The translations under genes and the position numbers were made by a program. DNA of 10,045 nucleotides from Bacteroidales bacterium (GTDB taxonomy: Bacteria; Bacteroidota; Bacteroidia; Bacteroidales; UBA3663), in the NCBI GenBank assembly GCA_017632695.1, contig JAGBQS010000300.1:1-10045 (forward strand), given 5' to 3'. Position 1 is the first letter of the stretch, and the number at the start of each line of letters is the position of its first letter. Under the pieces are notes generated by a model that was not told the origin of the DNA, made no database searches, and saw only the letters and a list, made by a program, of their open reading frames with translations. Below, in pieces: positions 1 through 6,630 of this stretch.

Positions 1-1516
1 CATTACGCTCCACATGGAGCAGGTACAGACCTTCGGCCAGGGCATCGATGAGCTTCTTGTCCTTGGCTGCATATTCGCCCAGGTAGACCTTGGTCATACG
101 GTCGCGCGGATAGCTGTCGTACTGGCGCTTGTTGAGGAAATACTCGTTAGGCTCATAGTAGTGCTCGTCGATGATAGGCATGCCCAGTTCTTCGGCCAGT
201 TTCCAGCCGGCTTCGAAGTCAGGATTGCCCTTGTGCGAACCGGGACCAGCGGTACCTACGATAACGATCTCAGGGTGAGCCTTCGTGACACGCTCATAGA
301 TATATTTAAAGCGCTCGATGAATGCGGGCGAGATCTTCTCCTCGTTGCCCAGACCCAGATACTTCAGGTTGAAAGGCTCCGGGTGACCTGCATCGGCACG
401 CATCTTAGCCCACATATTCGTTGCCGGGTCGCCGTTGGCCCAGTCAATGAGGTCGAGCGCATCCTGCACCCATTCGTCCATCTGGTCCATAGGAACAACA
501 TCCTGAGCCTGTTCCGGCCACATGCCCCAACCGCCGTTGGTACCCTGACAGCTCACGCCGCAAGGCAGAATCGGTACGGGCTGCATGCCCAGATCCTCGC
601 AGAACTGGAAGTACTCGAAGTAACCCAGACCCATGCTCTGATGATAGCCCCAGGTATTCTTCAGACCCTGACGCTGCTCTTTCGGGCCGATGGTGTTCTT
701 CCAGCGGTAGGTATTCCAGAAACCGTCGCCGCCGCCGTGTACCACGCAACCGCCCGGGAAGCGCATGAACTTTGGCTGCAGGTCGGCCAGGGCCTGTGCC
801 AGATCCTTACGCAGACCGTGTCCCTTGTAGGTATCCTGCGGCATGAGCGAAACATCATCGACATCGATATCGCCCTGTGTGAGTACCAGGATCTGCAGGG
901 CTGCATTCTTGCAGTCGGCATTGGACTCAAGGGTTACGGAATAGCTCTTCCAAACGTTGGCGCTCACGCTGATTGCGGCTTCGGCCAGTACCTTAGGATC
1001 CTTGGTCCAGCCCTGCGGCTCGACCAATGCGATACGGATATTCTTACCGGCCTGACCGGCTGCATTACGGAAGAAAGCGGAGAAGTCGTACTTCTCGCCA
1101 GCCTTCACGCTGATGCCGTTGTAGCCTTCGTTCTGCATACCTACGCCCTTCCAGCCGCTGTAGTCCTTGAACTCCCTGGAGCGCTCGATGTGGATGCTCA
1201 TATAGGTAGGATTGTTCTGATGGATCGGCATTGACATACTTGGACGGATATAGCCCAGTGAGTGACCGGGACGCAGGAACTTCCAGGCAGTGCCGGGTCC
1301 CCATCCGTCGCGCTCGGTGGTATTGAACTCAAACGAACCGTTCTGAACCAGTTCGGCATACAGGCCGCCGTCGGCAGCACTGCTGATATCCTCGAAGAAG
1401 ATACCGATCAGTTCATCGCTAATTAACTTACCGCCTGCAGGCGCTTTCATGGGCTTCTGAGCCTGAATGCCCATTGCTGCCATCATGGCAGCTCCCAAAA
1501 GGAATAGTTTTTTCAT
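1..1516 (-). CDS. GH51 alpha-L-arabinofuranosidase, secreted, 3' end beyond window
   Basis: Glycoside hydrolase family 51 enzyme that should release terminal alpha-L-arabinofuranose from arabinan or arabinoxylan side chains. 505 codons are present; Bacteroidota members are usually about 640-660 aa, so the C-terminal part is cut off by the window edge, not by mutation. The start is the ATG at 1516, giving a signal peptide (MKKLFLLGAAMMAAMGIQA) with no lipobox Cys, so export to the periplasm or beyond. Next comes the family's N-terminal motif (LIGIFFEDISSAADGG, about residues 36-51), then a beta-rich carbohydrate-binding-like insert (about 95-225), then the (beta/alpha)8 catalytic domain with RFPGGCVVHG, YRWKNTIGP and CEDLGMQPVP. 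The likely acid/base is Glu392 in LGLGNEE and the likely nucleophile Glu481 in YLGEYA, both intact. It has its own promoter (1530-1562). No polysaccharide-uptake genes are visible beside it, so its pathway context lies outside the window. Confidence 0.93.
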   Translation of the reverse strand, partial: MKKLFLLGAAMMAAMGIQAQKPMKAPAGGKLISDELIGIFFEDISSAADGGLYAELVQNGSFEFNTTERDGWGPGTAWKFLRPGHSLGYIRPSMSMPIHQNNPTYMSIHIERSREFKDYSGWKGVGMQNEGYNGISVKAGEKYDFSAFFRNAAGQAGKNIRIALVEPQGWTKDPKVLAEAAISVSANVWKSYSVTLESNADCKNAALQILVLTQGDIDVDDVSLMPQDTYKGHGLRKDLAQALADLQPKFMRFPGGCVVHGGGDGFWNTYRWKNTIGPKEQRQGLKNTWGYHQSMGLGYFEYFQFCEDLGMQPVPILPCGVSCQGTNGGWGMWPEQAQDVVPMDQMDEWVQDALDLIDWANGDPATNMWAKMRADAGHPEPFNLKYLGLGNEEKISPAFIERFKYIYERVTKAHPEIVIVGTAGPGSHKGNPDFEAGWKLAEELGMPIIDEHYYEPNEYFLNKRQYDSYPRDRMTKVYLGEYAAKDKKLIDALAEGLYLLHVERN

Positions 1517-1529
1517 TCTTAATTATGGT

Positions 1530-1562
1530 TAAAGGTAAATATATTATTGGTAAAAAGGCAAA
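1530..1562 (-). promoter_or_regulatory. Bacteroides-type promoter for the GH51 gene
   Basis: On the minus strand a TTTG (1559-1562) lies 21 bases upstream of TACCTTTA (1530-1537), which matches the Bacteroidota -33/-7 consensus TTTG-N19-21-TAnnTTTG except for the last base. The ATG at 1516 lies 13 bases downstream, so the 5' leader would be very short. This suggests that the arabinofuranosidase is transcribed separately from the upstream EEP gene, although no convincing terminator is visible in 1563-1603. Confidence 0.55.
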
Positions 1563-1603
1563 TAATTATAATGAGGTAAACTGTCGGACATCACGGCTTC
1601 ACA

Positions 1604-2779
1604 CTACTTCTGCTTCTGCTTCACCAGATAGATGATGGTAGGCAGGTGATCGCTGTAGCCGTTGAGCCATGTGCCGCCGGCTGTGATACGCAGCGGACTG
1701 CCCTTGTAGCGGCCTTCCTGCTGAATCATGTAATCGCGCAGGAAGACTTCGCACGAACGGTACGAAAGCGTCCGGTGATCGGGATCGTTGCAGAAGTTAC
1801 CCGAAATGATGATCTGGTCGAACAGGTTCCAGTTGCCGCGATACATGAGCGTTCCCTGACCCGTTTTGTACAGCATGTTGTACCAGGGGTTAAAGAGGTC
1901 GCGCTCGGAAACGGCTTCCTCGACATTCGGCTTGGCCATCAGTTCCACCTGCACGCTCTTGTTGTTGGGATCATCGTTCAAGTCGCCCTCGATGACAATC
2001 TTGATGCCCGGATACATATCCAGCAGGGCCTCCTTCAGACGGTACACCTGACGGCCTGCATTCTCGCGCACAGGACTTTGCGCACCGCGGCTGGGCCAGT
2101 GGTTCACGATGAAGGCAACACGTTCGCCGGCCAGCTGTCCGATGCCTACCAGAAAACCGCGGGTGATATGGGTGGTATCGCCGAACAGAGGCAGCGGCTC
2201 GATGAACTTTTGTGTTCCTTCCCACTTCCAACGGAAGCCGATGGGTTCAGGGCCGGTCGCCTCGTCGGGCGCGATGCACTGCACGTAGAGGGAATCTTCG
2301 AGCTTGAAGAAACGCGGGTTGTAGATCAGGGCACAATCCACGCCTCGGCGGTCCGGGCTTTCAATGTGAAGGATGCGGTAACCGCGGTCCTTCAGGGCAG
2401 GCTCCTGCAGCAGGTCCTCGAGCACCTTGCGGTTCTCGACCTCGCTCACGCCCACCACTGCCAGTCCGGCCTTCACCTTGTCGGTGGCCATCTCGCTCAG
2501 CACGCGTGCCATGTTCTTCAGCTTGTTGGTGTACTTGACCGTATTCCACTTGTACGGGCCGTCGGGCAGGAAATCGTAATCGTTCTTACCCTTGGCATGA
2601 ATGGTATCGAACAGGTTCTCAAGGTTATAGAAACCGATGGCATAGGCAGCAAACTTTTTCCCGCTGTTTTCCTTCTGGCTTTCCTTACGGGCGGCAGGAG
2701 CCTGTGCTTCGGCAGCCGATACTGCAAAGAACGGCATTAGGGCCAAAACCAATGCAAAAAGAATTTTCTTCATCATCAT
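1604..2779 (-). CDS. Secreted endonuclease/exonuclease/phosphatase (EEP) family protein
   Basis: 391-aa metal-dependent phosphoesterase of the EEP (DNase I/APE1-like) superfamily. The motifs expected for this fold occur in order: FYNLENLFD (about 50-58), SEVEN with the metal-binding Glu near 113, DRRGVDCALIY (about 143-153), VNHWPSR (about 225-231, catalytic His), EGDLNDDP (about 264-271) and the terminal YSDHLP (about 375-380). The N-terminus (MMMKKILFALVLALMPFFAVSAAEA) is a signal peptide with no lipobox Cys, so a soluble periplasmic or secreted enzyme is expected. ATG codons at 2779, 2776 and 2773 are all possible starts. An in-frame TTG at 2800 is unlikely because it falls inside the -7 promoter box. 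The gene is transcribed divergently from the TonB-receptor operon that contains a second nuclease, which favours nucleic acid or oligonucleotide breakdown over a lipid or inositol phosphatase role. The exact substrate cannot be read from the sequence. Confidence 0.9.
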   Translation of the reverse strand: MMMKKILFALVLALMPFFAVSAAEAQAPAARKESQKENSGKKFAAYAIGFYNLENLFDTIHAKGKNDYDFLPDGPYKWNTVKYTNKLKNMARVLSEMATDKVKAGLAVVGVSEVENRKVLEDLLQEPALKDRGYRILHIESPDRRGVDCALIYNPRFFKLEDSLYVQCIAPDEATGPEPIGFRWKWEGTQKFIEPLPLFGDTTHITRGFLVGIGQLAGERVAFIVNHWPSRGAQSPVRENAGRQVYRLKEALLDMYPGIKIVIEGDLNDDPNNKSVQVELMAKPNVEEAVSERDLFNPWYNMLYKTGQGTLMYRGNWNLFDQIIISGNFCNDPDHRTLSYRSCEVFLRDYMIQQEGRYKGSPLRITAGGTWLNGYSDHLPTIIYLVKQKQK

Positions 2780-2797
2780 TTTTTTTGTTTTGTGTGG

Positions 2798-2828
2798 CAA
2801 AGGTAGGTACTTTTCGATAATTTACCAA
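2798..2828 (-). promoter_or_regulatory. Bacteroides-type promoter for the EEP gene
   Basis: On the minus strand a TTG (2826-2828) is followed after exactly 20 bases by TACCTTTG (2798-2805), a full match to the TAnnTTTG -7 element. The start codon at 2779 lies 18 bases downstream. The left arm of the inverted repeat at 2817-2856 lies between these two boxes. Confidence 0.65.
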
Positions 2829-2856
2829 GAAAATACAACATAAATATGTAAATTAT
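2817..2856. promoter_or_regulatory. 9-bp inverted repeat between divergent promoters, candidate operator
   Basis: ATAATTTAC (2817-2825) is repeated in inverse orientation as GTAAATTAT (2848-2856), with 22 bases between the arms and 31 bases centre to centre, about three helical turns. A smaller dyad, ACATA-AA-TATGT (2838-2849), is nested inside. One arm overlaps the EEP promoter and the other abuts the -33 region of the receptor promoter, as a shared operator might. The region is AT-rich, so a chance origin is possible. Confidence 0.4.
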
Positions 2857-2887
2857 TTTTTATTTTCGCAAAAAACACTTAAATTTG
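2857..2887 (+). promoter_or_regulatory. Probable promoter of the TonB-receptor operon
   Basis: TAAATTTG (2880-2887) matches the TAnnTTTG -7 box and lies 15 bases before the ATG at 2903. About 20 bases upstream there is only a T-run (2856-2861), not a proper TTTG, so the -33 element is weak. A weak core promoter would fit a promoter that depends on an activator. Confidence 0.5.
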
Positions 2888-2902
2888 CCCCCAGTTGTTT
2901 AA

Positions 2903-5698
2903 ATGTACCAATCAATGACAAATAAGATTCTGCTCACATCCACGGCGTGGATGTTGTCTGCACTGCCGCTGACGGCCCAAAGCCCGACGGCACTGCAACC
3001 CGACACCCTTTTGCAGACGGCTGCCCGGCAAGCCGACCAATGGGAATCGGACGATGAGGACGATGCCAGCGACTTCACCTTCACCGAATCGCAGCTCGAC
3101 GAAGACCTCGATGCAGCCCAGGTGATTGCCAACGTCACCTCTTCGTCCAACGACCCCTACCGATCGGAAGTGGGGTTCCTCTGGAGCGCCATGCGCTTCC
3201 GTCTGCGTGCCCTCGACAACATGTATGCCACCTCGTACCTGAACGGACTGCAGTTCAACGACCTGGAACAGGGCCGCTTCAATTACAGCCTGCTGGGCGG
3301 TATGAACGATGCTACCCGTAACAAGGAAGGCGCCGACAACAGCGAGTTCAACACCTTCGGCGTGGTGGGTCTGGCTGGCGGCGACAATACCAACCTCCGC
3401 GCCTCGAAGTTCCAGCAGGGACAGAAGATTACCGCATCGCTGTGCAACCGTAATTATATGTATCGCGGCATGTACAGCTTCGGTACCGGCCTGATGGGCA
3501 ACGGATGGGCTTTCGGCGGACTGATAGGCTACCGCGGTGCCAAGGAAGGCGTCATTGAAGGCACCTTCTACAATTCACTGTCGTACCTGCTGAGCATGGA
3601 GAAACGCTTCGGCGAGAACCACGCCCTGAGCCTGGTAACCTTCGGCGCTCCTACCGAAAGAGCCCAGCAGGGAGCCTCGACCGAAGAGGCTTACTGGCTG
3701 GCCAACTCGCACTACTACAACCCGAACTGGGGCTACCAGAACGGCAAGAAACGCAATGCCCGCGTGGTGAACGACTACGAGCCGACCGCCATCCTGACCT
3801 GGGACTGGCACATAGACGATAACAGCAGCCTGACCTCTAATGTCGGCTTCCGCTACGGTATGTACAGCAGCACGGCGCTGGGCTTTGCCGGCGAGGCCTA
3901 CGACCCGCGCCCGGACTACTACAAGAACCTGCCGTCGAGCATCTTCAACGTGTACGACCTGAGCATCAACAACAGCGACTATCTGCATGAGAACCCCTTC
4001 CTGATGGATCAGTACAACACGCTGATGGAGCGGTGGTCCACCAAAGCCGGAAGGCAGATTGACTGGGACCGCCTCTACTACATCAACCGGCAGAACGCCG
4101 CCAACGGCGGAAGCGCCCTCTACTATCAGGAACGCCGCCACAACGACCAGCGCGTTTGGGCGCTGAGCAGTACCTACAATCGCTTCATCAACGCCGGCAA
4201 CAAGCTTGCAGCCGGCATTCAGGCCAACGTTACCAAGGGTATGCACTACACCACGATGGCCGACCTGCTGGGAGCCAGCTATTATGTGGACATCGATAAG
4301 TTTGCCGCCGGCGACTACGGCCTGTCGTCCATGCAGGCACAGAGCGACCTGCGTCACCCGAACCGTATCATCAAGGAAGGCGACACCTTCGGCTACAACT
4401 ACGAGATCAACGTTCAGTACGCCCAGCTTTGGGCTCAGTACCAGTACACCGTAGGCAGCTTCAATGCCAACCTGCAGGCTAACCTGGACGGTACCCGCAT
4501 GCGCCGCAACGGCCTGATGCAGAACGGACAGGGCCAGCTGAAACAGGCCGACGGTACCTATCTGGATAACTCCTTCGGTTATTCCGAATGGGCAGGATTC
4601 CTGGGCGGTGGCGCCAAGGTTCAGCTCCAATGGCGTCCGTGGGCCAACCAGACCCTTACCCTGGCTGCCGGATGGGCCAAGAAAGCCCCGCTGGCCCGCA
4701 ACGCCTTTGTGGCTCCGCGCATCCAGAACGACTATGTGAACAACCTCACCCTCGAGGATCACCTGAGCGCCGATGCCAACTGGAAGTTCCGCTTCGGCAA
4801 TCTGAGCGGCAAGGTGGGTGCTTACTTCATCGACATGCAGAATCTGGTGGAACAGACCGCTTTCTTCAACGATGCCAACTCGGCCTTCACCTACCTCACC
4901 ATGAGCAATGTGAGCAAGCAGCACTACGGTCTGGAACTTGCCCTGAAATATGACATCGTCAGCAACCTGAGCGTTCATGCCACCGGCACCTGGAACCAGG
5001 CGCTCTACACCAACAACCCGTATGCCCAGCTCAATACGCAGGGTATGAGCGAATCGGACAACTACAAGGTGAACCAGTGGGTGAACCCCGTGACCGGCGA
5101 CTATGAGCATCTGCTGGTTGCCGCCGACGGTATGCATGTGGGCAGCACGCCGCTCACAGCCCTGAACTTCGGCGCCGAATACAGCATCCGCAACTGGTTC
5201 TTCGAGGTGAATGTGAACTGGTACGACCGCGTGTATGTAGGCTTCAGCCAGTACCGCCGTCTGACAAACATCATGCAGAACTACACCAACAACTCGGTGA
5301 ATGCCGAAGGAATGCCCGTGTACAGCGTGACCGAGGCTGAGATCCGCGAGAACGGTGCCGTGCTGTGGGATGAATCGACCGGCAAGATCAAGAAGATCTA
5401 CGGAGCCGAACAGGAGAAGTTCCATCCGGGCTTTATGCTCGATGCCTCCATCGGCCGCTATATACGTCTGCCGCACGGCAAGAGCATGAGCATCAACCTG
5501 TCGGCACAGAACCTCACCAACAACACCAATCTCCGCACTGGCGGCTACGAGCAGAACCGCGACGATAACTACTATAATTCGTACGGTACCGGCGACGGAT
5601 CGCGCGGACTGGCCAAGGCATACAAGTTCTCGCGTAACTCGAAGTACTACTATGCGAACTCGATCAACGCATTCCTCAATGTTAATTTCAAATGGTAA
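2903..5698 (+). CDS. TonB-dependent outer-membrane receptor, SusC-like importer
   Basis: 931-aa outer-membrane beta-barrel, inferred importer of large or oligomeric ligands driven by TonB-ExbBD. A signal peptide is present (MTNKILLTSTAWMLSALPLTAQ, beginning at Met5; the start could be 2903 or 2915). There is no carboxypeptidase-like N-terminal extension of the kind many SusC proteins carry. Instead there is a short stretch with DTLLQ (34-38, a possible TonB box) and a very acidic segment (about 48-70, 12 Asp/Glu). The plug region (about 75-170) includes MRFRLRALDN and YLNGLQFND, the family's version of the plug IRG and DGVP motifs. The rest is alternating aromatic/polar beta strands ending in NVNFKW, with the terminal aromatic residue expected for barrel assembly. 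It is first in an operon with two surface-type lipoproteins and a nuclease, and no SusD gene follows. Oligonucleotide import is inferred from that context alone. Confidence 0.88.
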   Translation: MYQSMTNKILLTSTAWMLSALPLTAQSPTALQPDTLLQTAARQADQWESDDEDDASDFTFTESQLDEDLDAAQVIANVTSSSNDPYRSEVGFLWSAMRFRLRALDNMYATSYLNGLQFNDLEQGRFNYSLLGGMNDATRNKEGADNSEFNTFGVVGLAGGDNTNLRASKFQQGQKITASLCNRNYMYRGMYSFGTGLMGNGWAFGGLIGYRGAKEGVIEGTFYNSLSYLLSMEKRFGENHALSLVTFGAPTERAQQGASTEEAYWLANSHYYNPNWGYQNGKKRNARVVNDYEPTAILTWDWHIDDNSSLTSNVGFRYGMYSSTALGFAGEAYDPRPDYYKNLPSSIFNVYDLSINNSDYLHENPFLMDQYNTLMERWSTKAGRQIDWDRLYYINRQNAANGGSALYYQERRHNDQRVWALSSTYNRFINAGNKLAAGIQANVTKGMHYTTMADLLGASYYVDIDKFAAGDYGLSSMQAQSDLRHPNRIIKEGDTFGYNYEINVQYAQLWAQYQYTVGSFNANLQANLDGTRMRRNGLMQNGQGQLKQADGTYLDNSFGYSEWAGFLGGGAKVQLQWRPWANQTLTLAAGWAKKAPLARNAFVAPRIQNDYVNNLTLEDHLSADANWKFRFGNLSGKVGAYFIDMQNLVEQTAFFNDANSAFTYLTMSNVSKQHYGLELALKYDIVSNLSVHATGTWNQALYTNNPYAQLNTQGMSESDNYKVNQWVNPVTGDYEHLLVAADGMHVGSTPLTALNFGAEYSIRNWFFEVNVNWYDRVYVGFSQYRRLTNIMQNYTNNSVNAEGMPVYSVTEAEIRENGAVLWDESTGKIKKIYGAEQEKFHPGFMLDASIGRYIRLPHGKSMSINLSAQNLTNNTNLRTGGYEQNRDDNYYNSYGTGDGSRGLAKAYKFSRNSKYYYANSINAFLNVNFKW

Positions 5699-5703
5699 GC
5701 CAC

Positions 5704-6615
5704 ATGAAGAAACTATTCTATATTTTAGCCGTTCCGGTACTGCTGACTGCCTGCTATGACAGTCTGGACGATCCGGACACCTCGAAATTTGCCGATGAGG
5801 AATTGCAGGCACAGGATACCTTCCCCGCTGCCAACATCAGCATCAAGGCGCTGAAGGATCTGTATTGCCAGTCGAACACCAATGCGACCTACAGCCGCAA
5901 CTCGTCGAACTGGGAATTCCTGATTGAGGACAGCCTCTACATCGAGGGCGTCATCTGTGCCAACGACGGACAGTTCGGCAATCTGTACCAGAGCCTGTTT
6001 GTCCGCAGCATCGACTCCTCCACAGGCGAGGATGCCTGCATCCAGATCGGCGTGAAGAACCCGTGCCTGTATCCGCTCTACAAGATCGGCCAGCGCATAC
6101 GTCTGGATCTGCGCGGCCTGTATGTGGGCGGTTACAGCCAGAGCCCGAAAATCGGATTCCCCTACTTCACGTCGAGCGGCAACCACAATCTGGGCCCCAT
6201 CCTGCTCGAGACCTTTGCTCAGCATGTACAGCTGATAGGCGACCCCGACCCGACCTGTGCCGAATGTCAGGATGTGGACTACATCAGCAACCCGTTCCCT
6301 ACCCAATCGCGTAACATCGACTACTACCCTGCCATTGCTACCGTGAAGGGTATCTTCCCGGAGGCCGACAGCGTAAAGCAGGCCATCCTGGCTCCCGACG
6401 ATCTGGAGGATGCCGGCTACGGCGTGAACCGCGAGTTCAAACTGGCCAACGGTACCATGATGCAGATCCGTACTTCGACGGGCAATGAGATTTCGAACAT
6501 TGTCATGCCTCAGGGCGACACCGTACAGCTTTCGGGTATCCTGCTGTTCGACACCTACGAGTCGAAATGGCAGATGAACCTGCGTGATACGGCCGATTTC
6601 AAGATTCTAAAATAA
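5704..6615 (+). CDS. DUF5689 lipoprotein, possible surface ligand-binding protein
   Basis: 303-aa lipoprotein. From the ATG at 5704 the signal peptide ends in the lipobox LLTAC (lipidated Cys17), followed by an acidic run (YDSLDDPD) like the lipoprotein export signals that send Bacteroidota lipoproteins to the cell surface. An earlier in-frame ATG at 5692 overlaps the receptor stop codon (ATGGTAA), so translation may be coupled; MKKLF at 5704 is the better signal-peptide start. The body matches the DUF5689 pattern: ISIKALKDLY (about 45-54), LYIEGVICAND (about 78-88), GNLYQSLFVR (about 92-101), YKIGQRIRLDLRGLYVGGY (about 126-144) and a C-terminal strand QLSGILLFD. These beta-rich modules look like OB folds. 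A CAEC motif lies at about 185-188. Position in the operon and the fold suggest a partner of the receptor, perhaps doing the job of a SusD. That function is not demonstrated by the sequence. Confidence 0.8.
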   Translation: MKKLFYILAVPVLLTACYDSLDDPDTSKFADEELQAQDTFPAANISIKALKDLYCQSNTNATYSRNSSNWEFLIEDSLYIEGVICANDGQFGNLYQSLFVRSIDSSTGEDACIQIGVKNPCLYPLYKIGQRIRLDLRGLYVGGYSQSPKIGFPYFTSSGNHNLGPILLETFAQHVQLIGDPDPTCAECQDVDYISNPFPTQSRNIDYYPAIATVKGIFPEADSVKQAILAPDDLEDAGYGVNREFKLANGTMMQIRTSTGNEISNIVMPQGDTVQLSGILLFDTYESKWQMNLRDTADFKILK

Positions 6616-6630
6616 AAAACGACATAGCAT

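Noticed and set aside
14..2740. Long plus-strand open frames at 14-1234 and 1646-2740 opposite the GH51 and EEP genes
   Set aside because: Both are codon-register shadows of recognisable minus-strand enzymes with intact active sites; composition is unlike a real protein.
1..2779. GH51 and EEP genes as one functional operon
   Set aside because: A separate promoter-like sequence lies 13 bases before the GH51 ATG and the two activities have no obvious common substrate; read-through cannot be excluded.
3575..5812. 745-codon open frame on the minus strand opposite the TonB receptor
   Set aside because: It is in codon register with the receptor gene; its stops would need TTA, CTA or TCA sense codons, which these GC-rich genes rarely use. 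The translated sequence is Val/Ala/His-rich with no domain, and the sense strand encodes a clear receptor.
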